A stretch of DNA of 64,000 nt from Stemphylium vesicarium (taxonomy: Eukaryota; Ascomycota; Dothideomycetes; Pleosporales; Pleosporaceae). Shown here in pieces: positions 22,518 through 33,044 of the stretch. Where the stretch lies: positions 207,684 through 271,683 of the forward strand of contig QXCR01000055.1 of assembly GCA_004380135.1 (NCBI GenBank), read 5' to 3'. The notes below the pieces were generated by a model that was not told the DNA's origin, searched no databases, and saw only the letters and a program-made list of their open reading frames with translations. Positions within the stretch are counted from its first letter, which is position 1; each line of letters opens with the position of its first letter. Made by a program: the position numbers and the translations under genes.

Positions 22518-24501
22518 CTACCAGTCATCCTTGTCGGACTCGTCGTCTATACATACGTTAGCATATCTTCACATGGCTCATAGAAAATATAAACTTACCG
22601 CTGTGACTAACTTTCGACTTCCGTGCCGCAAGAGCACTAGCCAACGCTCCAGCCAGGCCAGCCTCTCCACCAGGTGTAGCTGCACCGCCCCCCGAAGCTC
22701 CTGCCGGCGGTTCTGATCCAGGCACTGCTGCCGCACTGCGATCCTTCTTCTCTGTGTCTGAAACCTTTTTCAACCTCGCTCCTCCGCGAATATCTGCTAA
22801 TAAACCGTCTCGGCCAGGTGCAGGCTTGGGTAGGGGCGCACCACCCGATGGTGGTGGAGGTGGAGGCGGGGCGGGGGGGCCTGCACTCGAAGGCATTGGA
22901 GGAGGAGGCGGCGGCGGCGGCGCACCGCTGTTTGGCATAGGAGGCGGCGGTGGCGCGCCGCTGCTCGGCATTGGCGGAGGGGGAGGAATTGCTCGTCCTG
23001 GCATCGGCGGTGGGGATGGAGGGGTCGGCGCTACATTCGATGTAGGGGGCAAAGGAGGCGGAACTGGTGCTGCTCCTGAAGGTGGAGGTGGTGCAGGTCG
23101 AGATGAGGATGGTGGTAGCGGAGGAGGCGGGATGTTGTGAACAGGCGGTGGTGTCGGCGCTGCTGAGGACTTTGGAGGAAGTGGTGGAGGAGGTGCTGAC
23201 GGGATGTCTCGTGTTGGAGGCGGCGGTGGTACTGGCCCTCGGCTTGGGGGAGGAGGCGGTGGCCCCGAGGGCACGCGGTTGCCTGTGAAAGGTGGAGGCA
23301 CGCCAAACTTGCTTCCAGCTGACTCGTCGGGCACAGGCGTCTTCGGCGGACGAGGAGGTGGTGGAGGGCCTGGGTTTGCTGCGTTGGACGAGGCTCGCGC
23401 CCTGCCTGGTGGTGCGGGAGGCTGATTCGCAAACTTGCCTGCTTCTGCCAGGGGCGGAGGCGCTCTGAAGACGGGCTTGGGCGGTCCTGGTGGGGGTGTA
23501 GCTTCTCGTGTAGGTGACGACGGCGCAGGGCTCCCCGAGGAGTTCCGGTTGATTGAGGCATCGTGTCTCGTGCGTCGCGCTGGCGGGGGTGCTGGTGGAG
23601 GCCCGCGTCTCGAGCCGCCTGTGTTTTGGGGGCTGAGAGAGGCAGCTGTGGGAGGTGCACTGGGCGGGGGCGGCGGAGGAGCTCTGGATTTGCGCTGGTT
23701 TTCCTCTTTGAGTTTCTCCTCCGACTTGCGCTGCTCAATGTACAGTTTGATAAAGTCGGCATTCTCTTCAATCTGGTCTTCGGTGATGCCCATGGCCAGC
23801 AGTTCCTTGAGCAGTGGTTGCCATGATGGGTCGGTTGTGTCGATGGCGGAGCTTCGTGCGCTCGTTGCATTGGAATGGCTGCTTTGCACAGGCGATGCGA
23901 CGGTTGCAGGGGGAATGATGGATTGCGCCGGCGGAGGTGCTTGCGAGTGTCGATGTCCAAAGATGCCTCCCAAGAGGCCATGGCCATGACCACCGCTCTT
24001 TCCGTTGGATGCACCTCCACTGCTTCCGACGGATGCGCCGAAGGGCTTGTTCTTGGTGTTCTTGTGGGCGTTCTTTTCGCGGTCGTCGAGCTTCTTCTTG
24101 AACGTCTTGGCCTCCTTCTCGTCGGCAAACGACAAGCCTGCTAGGCAGTCCTCGAGTTCGAAGGTGTGAAAGAAGACGCGATCCTGGTTGTAGGAGAAGG
24201 GGTCATATATCTCCTGATCCCAGATGACGCCTCGGGTTTGAGGCTGTACGTGTCAGCGTGGCGCTTTTCCTGGAGCATTGCTTGTACCTACCGATATGTC
24301 GACCATCTTCAGCCAGAATGTGTTTCCCACAAGATCGTTGGCCAGCACTACAGCGCCCTGCAGGCCGGTGTAGGTCCATGACTTTGGGTTGGGATAGGCA
24401 ATGTACAACTTGGCGACAGCGACGGCGTGGATCTTGTTGCCAGCTTTGGGCACGGTGCGCTTCACCATCTGCTTGTCCTCGTCGGACAGAATCGACGGCA
24501 T
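22518..24501 (-). CDS. LAS17: WASP-family actin nucleation promoter (Las17/Bee1)
   Basis: Three exons, 24501-24292, 24243-22599 and 22546-22518, give 627 aa. Residues 1-115 are a WH1/EVH1 domain: KLYIAYPNPKSWTYTGLQGA and, after intron 1, RGVIWDQEIYDPF and FHTFELEDCLAGLSFADE. A basic patch, a long proline-rich region (about 200-530, many PPPPP runs for SH3 and profilin binding) and a WH2 motif (LLADIRGGARLKKV) follow. The acidic Arp2/3-binding tail DDESDKDDW is encoded mostly by the last 29-nt exon. As in other fungal WASPs there is no Cdc42-binding CRIB domain. The protein drives Arp2/3 actin branching at endocytic patches. The final microexon would be missed by frame-only annotation. Confidence 0.95.
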
Positions 24502-25792
24502 GGTGGCGGGAGTTGCGGACTCGACCTAGGAACGCGTGCCTGTGAGTTTGGGGGGAGGGTCGAGGGCGGCCGTCCGTCGGGCTCTGGCGTGTTCACTTCA
24601 GTGGGGGCGTGCTCCTCGCGCAATGATTAAGCAGCACATGGAGAAACCGCAGTCACGTGTACGTGCCCAACAATGCAGCAGGCAGTGGGTGAATGCTCCT
24701 GGGCGACGTGAAGATCGCCACGGTGTTGTAAGGAATAACGGCGGAGCCTGTGAATGGGAGACGTCAGACGTGAGGGCTGATGCGGCTAGCATCCCGACTG
24801 GGCGGGAGCCTAACGAACCACTAAGAAACCCATCGAACGGCCCGGGCTGCTTCGTCAGTCAACTGCGCCGACAGGCAACATCATCTCGTGCGTGCATGTG
24901 TGGCAATTCGATGCCATTTCACTGGCATGACTCAAGGTCATGGAGGAGGCGTTTGTCGACGGGGCTTGAGCTTGCAAACTCAGCATGCGACACCATAGAG
25001 ACTTTTCTCCCTCGTACATGACCTCGGGACAAAGACTGGGCCCAAAACTACTTGCAATATGCAACCACGTGTATTGCGACCCGACAATGAAAATCAAGCT
25101 CACTGCAGTCAGAACTCAATGCTAGCATGTTGGGATACCCACGCTTCCGAACCAGTGACGTAGCCCTACAGTGGACCCAGACAGCCTGCCAACCGACCAG
25201 GACGGACGCATTACCGTTTCCATTGAGCATCCCTCTTTTAGTTGCCCTACCAGTTCTGGTGCAATTGTGCAGTAATACTTGGAAGAAGAGGTTTCCATAA
25301 TTTACATGGCCCGTCCTACCTCTGGCTACAGCTGTGTTCGTACCCCTCGCACAGAAACGCCACCGACGCCGGTCTTCCGGCTTTAAGGCTGACCAAGGCC
25401 TCCAACCATGACATCTTGATTGCGCGGTGGGGGGCCGCAGAAGTACCACATGCCAAACCTCCAGTTTTGACACGAGGAATTCAAATGGATGTTGTCACAT
25501 ACATCACTCCCGACGACTAACTAATCATGGACGACCTGTTTGAGGGGTATATGGTGGTAGACGGAATAGGTGACTTTCTTGAAGACAATACCCTGATCAA
25601 CCACACCAAGCATCCTGCCATAGCGCCACGTCCGGAGCAAAATGCGCAACAACCAAGGGAAATTTTACAACCGTCGACATCCGATGTAAACGAGCGCAAC
25701 CAGGGGTAGGCTCTTCAGTAAACTCTGGTAGCTGTAGACACTCATAGCCAGCAGCCTTGCCGTGTCGAATGGCGACACTGCGGTCTCGTTAG
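24502..25792. other. Gene-free stretch, may hold the 5' exon of the Zn2Cys6 gene
   Basis: Contains the LAS17 promoter on the left. A plus-strand frame at 25527-25709 begins MDDLFEGYMVVDGIGDF and is acidic and protein-like; it could be the first exon of the downstream Zn2Cys6 regulator, but I found no donor of good quality in the right phase. Other frames look like chance. Confidence 0.35.
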
Positions 25793-27374
25793 GCTTACGA
25801 CAACGACGTGGCCACACTAAGAGCCGTCTGGGCTGCATCGCTTGCAAGCGCAGAAAGGTCAAGGTACTCTTTCCTCGCTCGTGCGTCTGCTCATGTTGCT
25901 AAGCTCTGTCAGTGCCAGGAAACGTGGCCGTCATGTGCGAATTGCGACAAGCGCGGATGTAGGTAGACTACCCTACGCTAAGCCCTCTTGTAACTGACCA
26001 CCCGGAAGTATTGTGTAGGTACCCAGATATATTCAAACATGCGAGGCGCGATCATGTGCTGTCAGAAGTGCCAAGTCCGCGTCAGGTCGTTAGGATGTCG
26101 GATACACCCACGATTTACAGTCCGGACGACATGCGACTCTTTCATCATTACCTCATTGCGGCTTACCCATGCATTCCTCATGATTTCCAGGAAATCTGGA
26201 CTAGGGATGTTCCACTTCAAAGTCATCAAGTAAGTATATTCAGCACCAGGACGACTATGCTTACTGACTGCACCAGTATTCCTATCTAATGGATGCTATG
26301 CTTGCTATAGCGGGATCTCATCTCTCCATCCAGGTCGAACACCCAAAGCATCAACTAGCGCTCCACCATCGACAGAAAGCCATCGTCGGTTTGGAAGATG
26401 CTTTTTCCAGATGGCCCCCCACAGCCGAAGAATCTCACATCATGTTCGCGGCATCTTATCTGCTATGCTTCCAATCTACTTACATGGAGGATGCTTTCTT
26501 CGAGCACTTTCTTTCTCTGAGAGGTTGCTCGCTGCTAGCCCAACTTATCGTCGCCGAGGGTTTCGGTGGACCCTTTGTGGAGCAACGGAATCTGGATCTC
26601 ATAGCCATGGACACCACGTTCCGCGATTTCCCCGAAATAGACCAAGAGCTTCTCCATGAAGCTCTGCTATCTCTCAAAGGTTTCTCAAAAGTAATGGCTC
26701 GGCCCGAGGTGCATTCCATCGAAAAGGCCATTGTTGGACAGCTCGTGGAAGCACTTCGATATCTGCTACATTCTGATGTGCCAGTGGAATGCGAGGAAGC
26801 CGCGACACCAGATCTTACAGAAGCGACTACCTTGTCCGAAACAGCGTCACCGGCGACTTCATCTTCAAGCCTCCAATCCTTCACAAACCCGCTCCTCCCA
26901 GCAAACCTATCTGTAGTCTTCAACGACATTGATTGGGAGAACATCACGACCCCACCACCCGGAGCTCCCCTGCCTCTTACATCATTCGTAGCTATGATGG
27001 CAATTCTGACCATTTTCTCCACTTGGCCGCACGACGCACTTGTTCACATCTTCGACCAAGGAAACCATCTTGGTAACGTTGTCATGGTACACTTTTGCGC
27101 TATCCGCTTCTTCCTATCACCATTGACGGCACCAAAGATTGCACTGCGGACCCCGACAAAAGCAACTGTACAATGGTCAGCCAGAATCATAGCCGCCATC
27201 GACGAAGACGATGAAACCGGAGAATGGGCGCAATACGTTGAATGGCCAAGGAAAATCCAACAGTGCATGCAAGCCTGCGTTGACAAGAACCGGGGCTTCA
27301 CTATGGGTGATATCCGAGACATGGTCATGCAAGACCCAGACGCATTCAAAAAAGGTCGAGCACCAAAGCAATGA
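25793..27374 (+). CDS. Zn(II)2Cys6 transcription factor, start not resolved
   Basis: Exons seen: about 25793-25863, 25913-25962, 26019-26229 and 26277-27374, with introns of 49, 56 and 47 nt. The DNA-binding cluster is assembled by splicing: KSRLGCIACKRRKVK, then CQETWPSCANCDKRGC, and RYPDIF. That is the six-cysteine pattern with two zinc ions, preceded by basic QRRGHT as in Upc2/Ecm22-like factors. The regulatory half (YLMDAMLAIAGSHLS onward, about 370 aa) fits the Fungal_trans_2 type of middle domain. There is no ATG in frame between an upstream stop near 25730 and the cluster, so the start lies in an unseen 5' exon. It converges on the GT15 gene, with 48 nt between stop codons. Target genes are unknown. 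Confidence 0.85.
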
Positions 27375-27422
27375 GCAGATTCGTAGTATTTCTTGTCTAA
27401 TACAGCAAAGTTCTCTCTTCAA

Positions 27423-28767
27423 TCACCCCATGGTCAAACCCACCCTATTCAAGCAAACCGGCTCCACAACCTTGATTTTACGATCACACTTACATTTACA
27501 CCCCGACTCACCCCTCTCTTGCGCATCACCCCCCGCAATCCGGGGCACACTAACCCCGGCCCTCTTCTCCGCCTCACTACTCTTATGCGTACAAACCTGT
27601 AGCCCATCATGCACATAGCCCCAATCGCTAAAATGATGCAATTCAGCAGGCTGCAACAGCAGCGCCACGGCCAACGAATGCACTGCCGCATCACCCCACC
27701 TCTCATAGTAGAAACCCCCGTCTCGATCCAGCAGCGCAAAAAGCTCACGATACGCATCCGAGCGAAAGAAATCCAAATCTGCAATCTCAAAGTTCGACCA
27801 AAAGTGGCACATATTCCACAAGTCGCCCTTCTCATCCCGATTCCGCAGCCACGCGAGCGCAGAGCGGAATGGCCACGGCGCCCAGCTGGGCGCGAGCATG
27901 GCGGTCCATAGCGCGGATGTGGGGAGGGCGTGGGCGGCTTTGAAGAGGGAGAGTTTGCGGAAGAGGGATGGTACTGTTTGTCCGCGTTCCCAGAGAGCGG
28001 TCGTGTAGCCGTAGCGTTTTTGTGGCGCGCCATGGAGACGAAAGGGTCGTAGGTTATGGCGCAGGTGAAGGCGATTTTCGGCTCGACGCGCCAGTAGTAT
28101 TTGTAAGGGAGGAGGGAAGGGTGGTCGTAAAAGAAGCTGGGGGTTTGTATTAGCTTGATTGAGTTGCTGTTTTAATTTGGAAGTGAGAAGGTGAGACTTA
28201 CCCAGATTGGAATCGACACATGTGGTGATAACTCTCCTTGCCGGCATATTGTATCTTCTTCGCCGCCATGGCGTCCATGTTGCTCCTCGCCCGATCCTGA
28301 TCTATCCACTTGGGATATCCCCACATCTCTTTTGGTATAACGTCGAACTTGACTTGTACCCCGCTTGTCGCCGTCGTATTACGCACTGCAGCGTCAACCT
28401 GCTCTTTAAACTCTTCACTCCACTCTTCGTCGTTGAGAAACACCCACGGGTACCCAAAGTTATCGTTGAACTGTTCCTGTAAGCTGCGCACGCTTGCAAT
28501 AGCACCATTGACTTCGGAATTGCGTGCGAGCATGATGATGACTGCATTTTCCCGCGCGGTGTTGTTCAAGACGGGGTCCTGGCAGCCGGTGTAAAAGGGC
28601 GCATCGATCGGTGGTGAAGGGCGGGTAATGCTGTAGCCACGGACGTGAAAAAGGACCTCTATGGTCATTAAAGCGACAATCGCAAGGATCAACCTCCAGT
28701 ACGAAGATAATATGCGCAAGAGCGGACGCAGCGGGTGCCTTGCTGGCCGCAGGATGAGTTTAGGCAT
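27423..28767 (-). pseudogene. GT15 alpha-1,2-mannosyltransferase (Ktr/Mnt1 family), frameshifted
   Basis: Exon 1 28767-28202, 65-nt intron, exon 2 28136-27423. It is a type II Golgi protein: short basic tail, membrane anchor at about residues 22-40, then a GT15 catalytic domain with NAVIIMLARNSEVNGA, YPWVFLNDEEWSEEFK, YYWRVEPKIAFTCAITYDPF, NMCHFWSNFEIADLDFF and YERWGDAAVHSLAVALL. The family transfers mannose from GDP-mannose onto N- and O-glycans of secreted and wall proteins. The frame breaks after YDPFVSMARHK: the conserved RYGYTTALWERGQTVPSLF follows in the +1 frame. The break coincides with a run of five T (A on the coding strand) at 28017-28021; a run of six would keep one frame of about 426 aa. 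Either a sequencing or assembly error or a recent mutation. Everything else is well preserved, favouring error or very recent loss. Confidence 0.85.
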
Positions 28768-31367
28768 TGCAGCGACGAGGTTAGGTTGCGCATTGTGTCA
28801 AGCGACAGAGCGACGAGATTGAGAGGGGGAAATTGAGGAATTGAAGGAACGAATCCAGTGAAAGACGAGAAAAGCCCAGGCTAATGGGGCCCTTGGCTTG
28901 TTCACTATTTGCCTTACCTCGTGTTTGTCTATAGTAGATTAGCGTATCAGACTCTGGGGGAATCCCATCACGGCGGTACAGCCCGACCCACATTCGTACT
29001 CGGGGTAGAAGGCGTCTGTCTGTGCAACGAACTGCTACTCAACCAGCAATCGCTATATCATGGTAGCTTCCCTGTGTGCTGGAGGCCGCGTAATACTTTA
29101 CCAGGCTAAGCAGTCGTGATGGGACAAGAGTGGAACGCTATCGCTAGGGCTTAGAACCTTCGCTCCTGGTTCAACTTTAGTTGGTCTTCTCCTTGTGAAA
29201 AAAAGCCGAGAATAGTGAGCACCGGTTGAATGCATTCAACACGGAACATCTTTTCTCCTTTCTTCTCAAAGCAGTAGCGGACCCGGTACCACAGCACTGT
29301 CCCGAACCCGGGCGCGTTTGTGCCGTCGAACCGTGAAACAGACCGGAGCACTTGTTCAAATAGGGACGTAGGATTTGTTTGCTGGGCATGGTTGTAAACC
29401 TATTTGAGACGTTATGATGTACTTGTCTTCATGTCTGTGGCCTAGCGTCGTGGACGGGACAGCACAGCCACCATCGCGGGTGGCCTTACTGGGGGCCTAA
29501 AAATGTAAAGTTTCACAAGTTGACTGGTATACAACTAGCAAATGAAGCGTTTTGACGTGAGTCTTGTCTTTGTGGCGCTTTATATCCATACTTCGATCTT
29601 ATGCGCAGAGGCGATGTTAGGGGGATCGGGTTTGGTGACGGAGGAAGGGGACATCCTGCTTTCCTGGCGCAGGATCCTTTTGTGGTTCTTATTTGTCCGT
29701 GCAATCCTAAATGGTGATCGCTTACAGACTACAACAAAACAAGATGAAGAATCCGGTGCTGCGATAGCAACTCGACGTTGCCTCTTGGCGGATTGCGGTG
29801 GAGTTCTGACCACGCCGGACTTGGCTTGGCAGGTGCTGTTAGATCGGAGGAGAAAGCTTGCAGTAATGTCACGATGTACCGATATGGCGCATACCGACAT
29901 ACATAACGAGCAGGTTCCTGATAGAAATGGAGCGAATGCTGAAGCCCATTTGAATAGAGAAACGCTCAATCGCTACACGAGGTACGGCTCTCGCAGATTG
30001 AGTGCACGCGATGGGCCATGTGTCGCACCAGCCATTTCCGTCAATTGGTACCGCAGCACACATCGCCTACTAGCCTCTACAATGTTACCCAGTCTATGCG
30101 ACATCAAAGGCATCCGGATACAGATACTATGAGAGTGCGCAACGATGCTGCAGTAAACACTGTATGGATGTCAGCTTCGTAGAGGGTCTCCCAATGGCAG
30201 GCACTTACGATCTGGGAGCCTAGCAACACCACTTAGTCTCGTCATTCCCTTGCCTACGAGCATGAAGCGTCTCCACGTCTGTCAGACATCTCAGAAACCC
30301 AGCGACAGAATCGAAAGTGTGCGATGCGTGGGCCAGGTTAGTTCGTATAGCAAGCGCGAATCCCTTGATCTAATGTTCCCATGCGCCAGAACATCTCTGG
30401 TTTTGCACAAGCTGTGCATCCTGCGACCCGGCAAAATCTTCCTAGTCGGGCTTTGCAACGAGGTACATGGCGTTTCGCGTATCGTTGTCTCACAATAGAT
30501 CGCAGCCACGAGTGAGTAAGAGGCGTCTCTAGTTTATCTGTGGTGAAAGGATGCGGCAGGTGGGGCAACAACTAGTAAAAAGCGGGCCCCCAACTTCTAC
30601 AGGTTCCAAACGTGGTTGCGGAAAAAGGTCCTAGAAAATATAGGTGTTTATGAAAAATTAGCTGGTAGCCGGGTAGAGAGACGTCGCTTTGGGGAAGTGC
30701 CAACGAGTCAGTGAGGAGGCACGACGGAAGAAGGGTAACTTGGTGTTCGCATTCGCGTGATACAGACGAAAACCCCAACGAGGAGCAAAAGCGAAGAATC
30801 GACAAAAGAGGCAGCGACACAACAAAGACAAGAAGCTGCAAGCCAAACTTGAAAGGGAAGAATATACTCTCGTCGAGCTGAACTAGGTATCGGTTCCTGC
30901 AGCGTCGATCCTCAATGACGTACGACACCTAATCCACGGCCGAATGCAGTGGCTGAAGAAAGAAGCAATTGCACGTCACACAACAATACGCAAAAACGGA
31001 TGCAGTTCCCGAGAAAGACGAGACAAGAAGAAGAAGAAGAAGAAGAACGCAGGTCGAGCAAAAGGACGGAGCAAGGAAATAAAGCAGTAGACTTGGGTAT
31101 TTCCCAGAAGAAGAGGTCCAATGAAACATGACCAAAACGCCAAACAAACAGCCGCGAGGCCTCCCAATTTCTCTCATGTCCCTCACCCCAGATTGTTTTT
31201 CCAGGCCGCGAGGCTTTCCAGTCTTAGTAGGTATAGTGTGCTGTCCGTGTGGACATAGGGTGTCTGTTCGTGATCGTGAAGGAGTGTGTGAGTGTTGTTT
31301 GTTGGTTGAGATGCTCTGTGATGATGATGGTGGTGGTGGTACTGGCCCAGCATACTGGATGTACCAT
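28768..31367. other. Long stretch without a confident gene
   Basis: About 2.6 kb. The best open frame is 29542-30132 (+, 196 codons): it begins MKRFDVSLVFVALYIHTSILC, which could act as a signal peptide, but the rest has no domain and an antisense frame overlaps it, so I leave it as doubtful. A purine run, (AAG)n, lies at 31025-31047. The left side carries the promoter of the GT15 gene. Confidence 0.4.
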
Positions 31368-31863
31368 TTATATGCGGCGGTCCAGCCGGTCGACGCGCGA
31401 CTTGAAGCCCTTGACAATCTCCCCAATGCGACGCACTTTATCGAATTCTACCTGGAGCTCGTCGATTTCGCGAAGTATGGCGCGGAAGCGGGCGATTTCA
31501 GCGTCGGCCATTTGCATGGCGTTGCCTGCGCGGTCGTACTGCACTTGGGTTGCTGTTTGTGTCTGTTGGGTGAGCTGGCGGATGGTCAGTACGACAGACT
31601 ATGGTGTGGACTCTGACGAATTGACAATACGAAAAGCAAACACTCACATACTGCCAGCGCTGCTGGATAGAATACATCAGACGGTCAAAATGGGCGCTGA
31701 GCGCCTGCAGACTAGAAGGATCCAGGAGGAGACGGCCCTGGCTAGAGGCGTGAGAAGCAGCGCGCGACGAATTGGAGCCTTGCTGCGAGGCGGCGATTTG
31801 CTGTTGAAGATATCTGCTCTCGCTCGAGTTGAGGCCCAGTTCAGACACTGGGATGGCGGACAT
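31368..31863 (-). CDS. Small coiled-coil protein, BLOC-1 subunit CNL1-like
   Basis: Two exons, 31863-31648 and 31574-31368, give 140 aa; the 73-nt intron starts GTGAGT. The first 50 residues are Ser/Gln-rich. The rest is almost entirely helical with heptad spacing: LSAHFDRLMYSIQQRWQY, then LTQQTQTATQVQYDRA, ADAEIARFRAILREIDELQ and FDKVRRIGEIVKGFKSRV. This fits the small coiled-coil subunits of the BLOC-1 endosomal complex, closest in character to CNL1/cappuccino, but coiled coils resemble each other and the match is by eye. It would act in endosomal sorting on the cytoplasmic face. The ATG at 31863 is the first in frame. Confidence 0.62.
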
Positions 31864-33044
31864 GTGCACATAATTATCTTAATAACATGGTCGGTCGGGT
31901 GGAACTCTTGCGCCCTGGCTCCCTCGTGTGCGACGTATGGTGATTAAAATTGGGAGTAGCAATTGTTACTAGAGAAGCTACGAGCTGCTGGGAAACGTTA
32001 CAGCAGACATGCGTGGAGGAGGAAGCGGACGGGGAGTATGCAAGCTGATGTTGTTTGGGATGGAAGGGGCGGGTATGAGGTCCGCCAAGTGGCCGCTATG
32101 GGCTGCCAGAAACTATGTCACCCCAAAAGCAAAGACCTGCGAACGCCCAACTATCCCACACCCTCATCTCCTCTTAGCCGGCTGCAGCCCTATGTACTGC
32201 CGTCCGAATCCGCCGCTGCGCAGCCGCCGTCGCGTTGTGCAGTTGCTGCAGCTGCTCTTATCCGCGACGCAGCGCGTATCGCAACGAGCGAGCAAAGCCG
32301 TCAGCGAGCCCCCCCCTCAGTCTCGTCGCCCACCAAACCGCGACACCATGCTGGGCCACCGTCTTGCTTTTTGTGCACCTACGACTCTCATGCTGTGCCG
32401 CACAAATGCCACTGGCGCCCTATTCAGGCGCGGGATACTGACTCCGCATGCACACCCTCTCCATAACTAGTGACAAGGATGCTTTGATTGTGCCGCGAGG
32501 TTCATGGGTGAATGTCGACCCCACCAGCTCGCATATGGAGGGGTAGGGATACTCCTGGCCCGGCCGTCGACGAACCATATCCAGAAGGTGACAATGTCAT
32601 GAGAACGTGATGAGGGTTTGCTGCTGGTGTTGTAGACCGAGAACCACGCCTCAATCAAAAGTATTCGGCGTGGCTTTCACAAAAAAGCACGAGACGTACT
32701 TACCGAGGCCCCAGCACCTCCTGGGCACAGCAGGCCTTCCACGTGGGCGTCGAGGGGGGGTTACCCGCGATACCACCCCGTCCATGTTTGTACATTTCAA
32801 GTAAGTGACTTATGTTCCGTGTTAATATTCAAAGTTCGTTTCATTGGAGAATAAGGTTCTGGTCCACCCGGGCTGACCCTAGGCTTGAATATCCGGCGGA
32901 GAAAAGGGAGAGCTGCCCAGCTCATGTTCGTCTAAGTCGTCATATGGTTACATAAAAAGCGAAAGAAGAAGAAAAGAAAGGGGGGTATATACACTAAGCC
33001 GCCAACGCTATGCACAATAGAAGAGAAATCAAATAACCAACGCT
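31864..33044. other. Gene-free stretch
   Basis: Two overlapping plus-strand frames at 31963-32470 and a minus one at 32467-32658 lack domains and contradict each other. The region near 32205-32290 is GC-rich with CTGCAG-type palindromes. No gene or RNA recognised. Confidence 0.45.

Noticed and set aside
22754..23425. Glycine-rich plus-strand frames
   Set aside because: Antisense to the proline-rich region of LAS17; GGT/GGC runs are complements of CCN proline codons.
29542..30132. 196-codon plus-strand frame with a signal-peptide-like start
   Set aside because: No domain, poor codon bias and an overlapping antisense frame; noted in the gap entry but not called as a gene.
31963..32470. Two overlapping plus-strand frames of 153 and 167 codons
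   Set aside because: Both read the same GC-rich DNA in different frames; neither shows a domain or splice partner.
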